Both the position numbers and the translations under genes were made by a program. A DNA stretch of 60,000 bases from Hydractinia symbiolongicarpus (Eukaryota > Cnidaria > Hydrozoa > Anthoathecata > Hydractiniidae): assembly GCF_029227915.1 (NCBI RefSeq), contig NC_079879.1, positions 5,148,001 through 5,208,000 of the forward strand, read 5' to 3'. Position 1 is the first letter of the stretch, and each line of letters starts with the position of its first letter. Below, in pieces: positions 55,467-60,000 of this stretch. The notes beneath the pieces are model-generated. The model ran no database searches and was not told the origin of the DNA. It saw only the letters and a list, made by a program, of their open reading frames with translations.

Positions 55467-55887
55467 TAATATAACTAATAAGAAAAAAAAACTTCTTTAA
55501 TAACAAAATATTCTTTTAGATAATAATTTTTCTGATTCATCGAACATAAGGTTTATTAAATATTATTATTAGAGGCCATTCGACTTTCCGTAATTTAATT
55601 TAATTTAAATATCTGTTTGCCCCACAAGTAATAAGAAAGTTTAATTAATGAGTCTGCTTACGACTTCTTCGTATATGGGTTGAAATTCCTTGCCGTACAT
55701 TGTTGGAACTTGCACTTTGTTTGTTCCTTACGCTAAAACAGCAGCCCCTGTGCGGTGTACAGGGGTAAAGGAAATGTTTTTGTAAATTTTTTTTTTTTTG
55801 ATAGCACGGGCATCGCACGCGCAGAATGTATGAGGCGTGTGATCTACCGCACGCCTGCCCAAAATCTTACGAAATGGCCTGTAGGTG

Positions 55888-57037
55888 TAGTAGTAAGTGT
55901 AGAACAAACTAATACAAACAACTCGAATTATTTAACAAATAATTTTTGGATTGTATCATTAATCCACCACTTACCAGATACATACAAGACATTATAAAGA
56001 CCCCTACACCATGAATAAAACAAATAAATACTATACAACTGGAGAGAAACCGACTTTGTAATGCAGCACATTTGTAACACAGCTTTACACGCATTGGACA
56101 CTCTTTTGTAATTTTTAAAACAAATTTTAGTATAGGGCATTACTAAAACAAAACCCTACCTTTACCAAAAAAGCTTATTATTTAAAAAGACAAAACAGTT
56201 TAGGCCACAATTAAACTAAATTTGAGGAGCACAATTACCCTGCACAATGACTTTCATACTGCTATAGAACAGCTAACGAATCTATAACTAGTACTACACA
56301 ACAAAAACATTACATTCTGTAAGGCTAACCACCTCATCGTTGTGAAAACTCCACTGTCATCATGGACTGACATCAAACCAACGTATATCCAGCTGGTATG
56401 GGAAACCAGATTTAGACAGCAAAAAAATTAAAATGAATATTGTTTTTCTCTCTAACAATGTAAGTAAGCTTTCTGAAAATATTTTATTACAAATTTAATA
56501 AGGTAAATATTGTACAAAGTCTCTGAGTAAGATACATTATAATCAATTCTATTTGTATAATGCTTAAATTTTAGGTATACATTGTCACCATAGTCTTATA
56601 AAAGAAAAATTTTAAAAAGTGTGTTTTGTGTTTTTAAAACAAATTCTGAAATACTTAAAAAATGTTCAAATTGAATCTGCAGCAAAGTTCTTAGTATATT
56701 CACATGATATTTGGACACATTATATTTGTCAGTTGTTTCAATGTTCTTGTAGTGTGCTGCTGCTGTATGTCATTTTGTTAGAATAAGACTAAGGAAAAAA
56801 CAAAAAAGTTTTTAAGATTTTGTTTAAGCCGTGCAGTTAAACTTTATAAGCACTTACTAAAAAGCATTTTTATGGCACAGAAGTTAAGCCCTCTCAGGAT
56901 ATTAGAAACATTTGACTGTTCTCAAATCTTAGACTTTGTATAAAAAACTTAGTTGCAAGCCACCTTAAATCTTACCTCAAAAAGTACTTGTGAAGTTCTA
57001 AACAATTAATTTTTTATTGCAATGAGAGAAGATTAAC
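55888..57037. other. Upstream region of the last gene
   Basis: No supported gene; AT-rich. Presumed promoter/5' UTR of the gene starting at 57038. Confidence 0.4.
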
Positions 57038-60000
57038 ATGACAGAAGTTGATGAATGTAATCCTACAACTCGTGATCCATTTCAATTAGAACTTCTGGAA
57101 GCTGTTATGCGACACAGATCACGCTCAGGTAAATTTTTTAAAATTTTTAAAATTAATCAGTTTATGTGAGTGTTTACTTATTTCATGTTTGCCATAAAGT
57201 TGTCACCAAGGAGCTTCTGAGCACAAGGAATAAAACACAGACTAGATTTAAAGGGAATATTGATCCTTTAGAATGACGTCATTTCTGATCACAATGATGT
57301 ATTATTTAATTCTACCATGCTATATATCGTACAAGTTTGCTAAAAATCAAAGCCAAAAATTATACTATAAAACAAGATAAATTAAAATTTATTAAGGAAG
57401 GGAAAATGGCCCATTTTTCGATATATCTGATGCGAATCCTTATGACATCATCTAAGGAACAGTTACTTCAGGACAGATGGCCCAAATACACTTCATGCCA
57501 AACAAATTTTAGGGTTTAAATAAACACTCAGGTAAAGATGATATATTTGATTGTTTAAGGTGAAGTTAAAGAGGAGAACAACAACTATCAGAAATTTGAT
57601 CCTGTCATCAATGAGAAAATGTCCAAATATTCTTCAAAACAACAGTTGGAGCAATCGAAACACAGATATATTTTCACATCTCTGTCTGACAATGAAGAGG
57701 ACAATGATGTTGTGGTGACAAAAAATAAAAGTAAAACGAATGATGATTCGAGTCAGAAAAATATAAATGATAGAGACAATTTTCTGAACGCGTTTTTAGA
57801 CATAGATTTAAACCAAAAGCATCAAACACATGGTAAGAATTGTTCTACAATACACACTATTGTCATCTTAAAACTGTTAAAAATTAGTTTAGTTCTTCCT
57901 CCATGGTTATTGCTTTCAGCTACTAAAAATTGACTTAATTAAAATCGAAAATATTTAACTGTCGTCAATAAGAACCACGCAAAACGCCATAATGGTACAG
58001 AACATGTAAAAATAATTAGAAAAAAAATATTTGATTTTACAAAACATTCAACTGTAGTACATTTAATTATATGCTCGTCATTCTGTCTACAATATAATGA
58101 AATATGAAAAACGAATTGCAACCTGAAATTAAGCAGCAATATACTATACCATGTTTGTTTCATTTCCAGTAGCCTTTTAATGGTTACATTCATGGTAACA
58201 AAACCCGAAATAGTCTCATAGAGAGTATGAAGCTTGAAATGTGAGGTTAGGGCTTCTTTTTCCAGGTCTTGAGTTTTTAGTCAAATTAAGATTTTGATTT
58301 TGTTTTAAGTAAGTTTATTGGTGGCCTAATATTGCATCTGTGTTTAACTATGTATGATGTAAATCTGACTAAGCATTGTCTGCAGGATTATAAGAGACAT
58401 CTATGTCTACGTTTCTAACCTTTTACTGTTTTAGGTTTGCTTTGTGAGAAAAATAGTATTTCTGGTAAATTAAAAGCGATAAATTATATGTTGATAAAAC
58501 TAAATTATATCTATTATGATAGTAAGCCACATTCAATAAGATATGTAAAAAAATTGTAAAAAAGAACTCTCTAAACTTCGAAAATGATGTGAAAAGATAT
58601 TTATTAAATCTGTTAAATATGTTTCCTGTTGCCTTGTGCTAAGCTTTTTCTTTAAACTAAACCTATGCTCTAATTTTTAATCTAAACTGTCTAATTTGAT
58701 ATTCTATTGTGTAACCATTTTTCTTTATTTCAAAATATTTTAGGGTTAAATAATTTAGTACGTGGTAGAATGTTTTGAATTAAAGTTATAATTTTTCTAT
58801 CGCGATTCATAGTTGTTCATAGCAATTTTATGTTGTTCCATTCTCTTAAGTATGTTATTTGTTGGATTAAATTTTACAAAAGTGAAAACAATTTTATCGA
58901 TTGATTTGAAACACATTTACTTCTCGTATACCATTGTAAACTCACAATATGGTTGGATATACAGAAGGTATAAACACTGTTGTAATATGACATGTTTTTG
59001 AGGTTATATTTTGTGCTCCCTATTAGTTTGGTTTTGTAAAGAAATCTTTGAATGTTACAGAAACTTTGTGTGCGTTTGTACTGTCGTTTTTGCTCTATTG
59101 AAATATGTTATTGTAGAGAACTATTATTCGTGAAACATCAAAACGCCATTTCTCTCCTTTTAATATTTATCGATCGAACTTTTTTATTTCGAATGTTTCT
59201 TACCTTTCGGAAGTTTTACCAATCAAGATAATTTTGTATTCAATTGACTTTTTTTGTGTGTTTTTCTTTTAGAACCTGTTCCAGAGCCTAGACATAATGT
59301 AACCCGTGAAGCGAAAGGTAATCGTCCAATTCCACAGCCTAGAGTTAAAACACCACGTCAGGAGGACGCAATGAAATTCAAACGAGGTAAAGAGTATGAT
59401 GGGAAACGATATGCACACGATACGATAGAAAGCAATCCAATAGACTATCTGAGAAATAACAAGAACGAAAAACACGATATGAAGGTTAAACTCGATATAA
59501 ACGATAAACACGATGACAAATCGAGTCGATACAAAGAACGTTATGATAAATTCGATAAAACTGACGGGAAAAGAGAGCGAAATGACAACAGTTTCGACGC
59601 AAAATTTGTTGATAACAAGTATGGAAGACTAAACAAATTTGAAAATAGTGAGAACAAGAAATTCGAAAACAAGAAGGATAATCATGACGAAATATTTGAT
59701 AGTTTTGATATGAAAAGCAGTCACTCGGAAGAAAAGACTAACGATCGTTTCGACAAGCACAGTGCAGAAGGCTTAAAGAGCGGGGATAGTAAGAGAGGCC
59801 CTTACGGTAAAGAATTTGAAAAGTTTGATGGTAATATGATGAGCTCTAGTGAAAAGAAAGCTGTAAAAAGGGACGATTTAGTGAGACAAAGGTTAGAAGA
59901 AAAACCACGTAGAGATGATTTTTCCAATTCTAACCGAAAATTTGAAGAACGAGGCAGCGAGAAAAAAGAAGCAAACGAACCAACGTCAAGGTCACGACAT
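57038..60000 (+). CDS. Highly charged protein of unknown function (3' partial, spliced)
   Basis: Exon 1 57038-57128 (MTEVDECNPTTRDPFQLELL), exon 2 57560-57832, a possible 30-base exon 58435-58464, and exon 3 from 59273 running off the window at 60000. All joins keep the same phase. The protein is very hydrophilic, rich in Lys, Asp, Glu, Arg and Asn with repeated KFD/RYD/KHD-like pairs, and largely disordered by composition. The only ordered-looking part is the N-terminus (FQLELLEAVMRHRSRS). I do not recognise a family; RNA-binding, chromatin or cytoskeletal scaffolding proteins often look like this. Confidence 0.65.

Larger units (their letters stand above)
53973..55881 (+). mobile_element. 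hAT-like element, longer copy with transposase exon and nested Helitron
   Basis: Termini CAGGCCATTTCGTGAGA and (complement) CAGGCCATTTCGTAAGA. It is flanked by TGGGTG (53967-53972) and TAGGTG (55882-55887), a 6-bp duplication with one mismatch. It shares its ends and flanking blocks, inverted, with the element at 36576-37376. It carries a transposase-like exon (54449-54723) and a Helitron at 54888-55466. The six-base duplication suits the hAT6-type group (inference). Confidence 0.82.

Overview
The window reads as nuclear DNA of a cnidarian, most likely a hydrozoan (inference). It is AT-rich and intron-bearing, with short consensus GT..AG introns. It combines a Maverick/Polinton provirus, a DZIP3-type HEPN-NACHT receptor gene of a kind common in cnidarians, and many small DNA transposons. 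No bacterial-style operon, rRNA or bona fide tRNA gene was seen.

Region 1 (1 to about 12.98 kb) is a decayed Maverick/Polinton (adintovirus-like) element, visibly richer in G+C than the rest. It carries a protein-primed family B DNA polymerase (reverse strand, 9.3-12.76 kb), a DD35E integrase, an internally deleted double-jelly-roll capsid gene, a packaging-ATPase remnant, an HNH endonuclease, a BRO-N protein and several small membrane or coiled-coil proteins. Nearly every larger gene has in-frame stops, frameshifts or deletions, so this copy is dead. Several gene ends are followed by strong palindromes. The region upstream of the polymerase holds NF-kB-like and STAT-like motifs.

Region 2 (13-31 kb) is mostly non-coding and repeat-rich. 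It holds a TACTCCGTATA palindromic repeat field, several MITEs with 3-bp target duplications, a tRNA-like SINE and a 2.9-kb TIR element with AAGACGTCTT-type arrays and a possible small spliced gene. The one clear host gene is a three-exon HEPN-NACHT (NLR-like) gene at 19.4-22.6 kb.

Region 3 (30.6-38.6 kb) is a degenerate Ty3/gypsy-type retrotransposon whose Gag carries a CCHC knuckle next to a MYND finger. It has been split by a PIF/Harbinger-like MITE (34122-35533, filled with a 53-bp satellite) and by a hAT-like element (36576-37376).

Region 4 (40-51 kb) is a forward-strand block of housekeeping genes: two tandem, diverged copies of the mitochondrial ribosomal protein mL49, the U3 snoRNP protein IMP3 (single exon), and an 11-exon PFAS gene (FGAM synthase, de novo purine synthesis) whose exons sum to an intact 1322-codon frame.

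Region 5 (51-60 kb) carries another copy of one MITE family and a longer copy of the hAT-like element, with a transposase exon and a nested Helitron. The window ends inside a gene for a highly charged, unrecognised protein. The two hAT copies together give a built-in empty site for the Helitron insertion.
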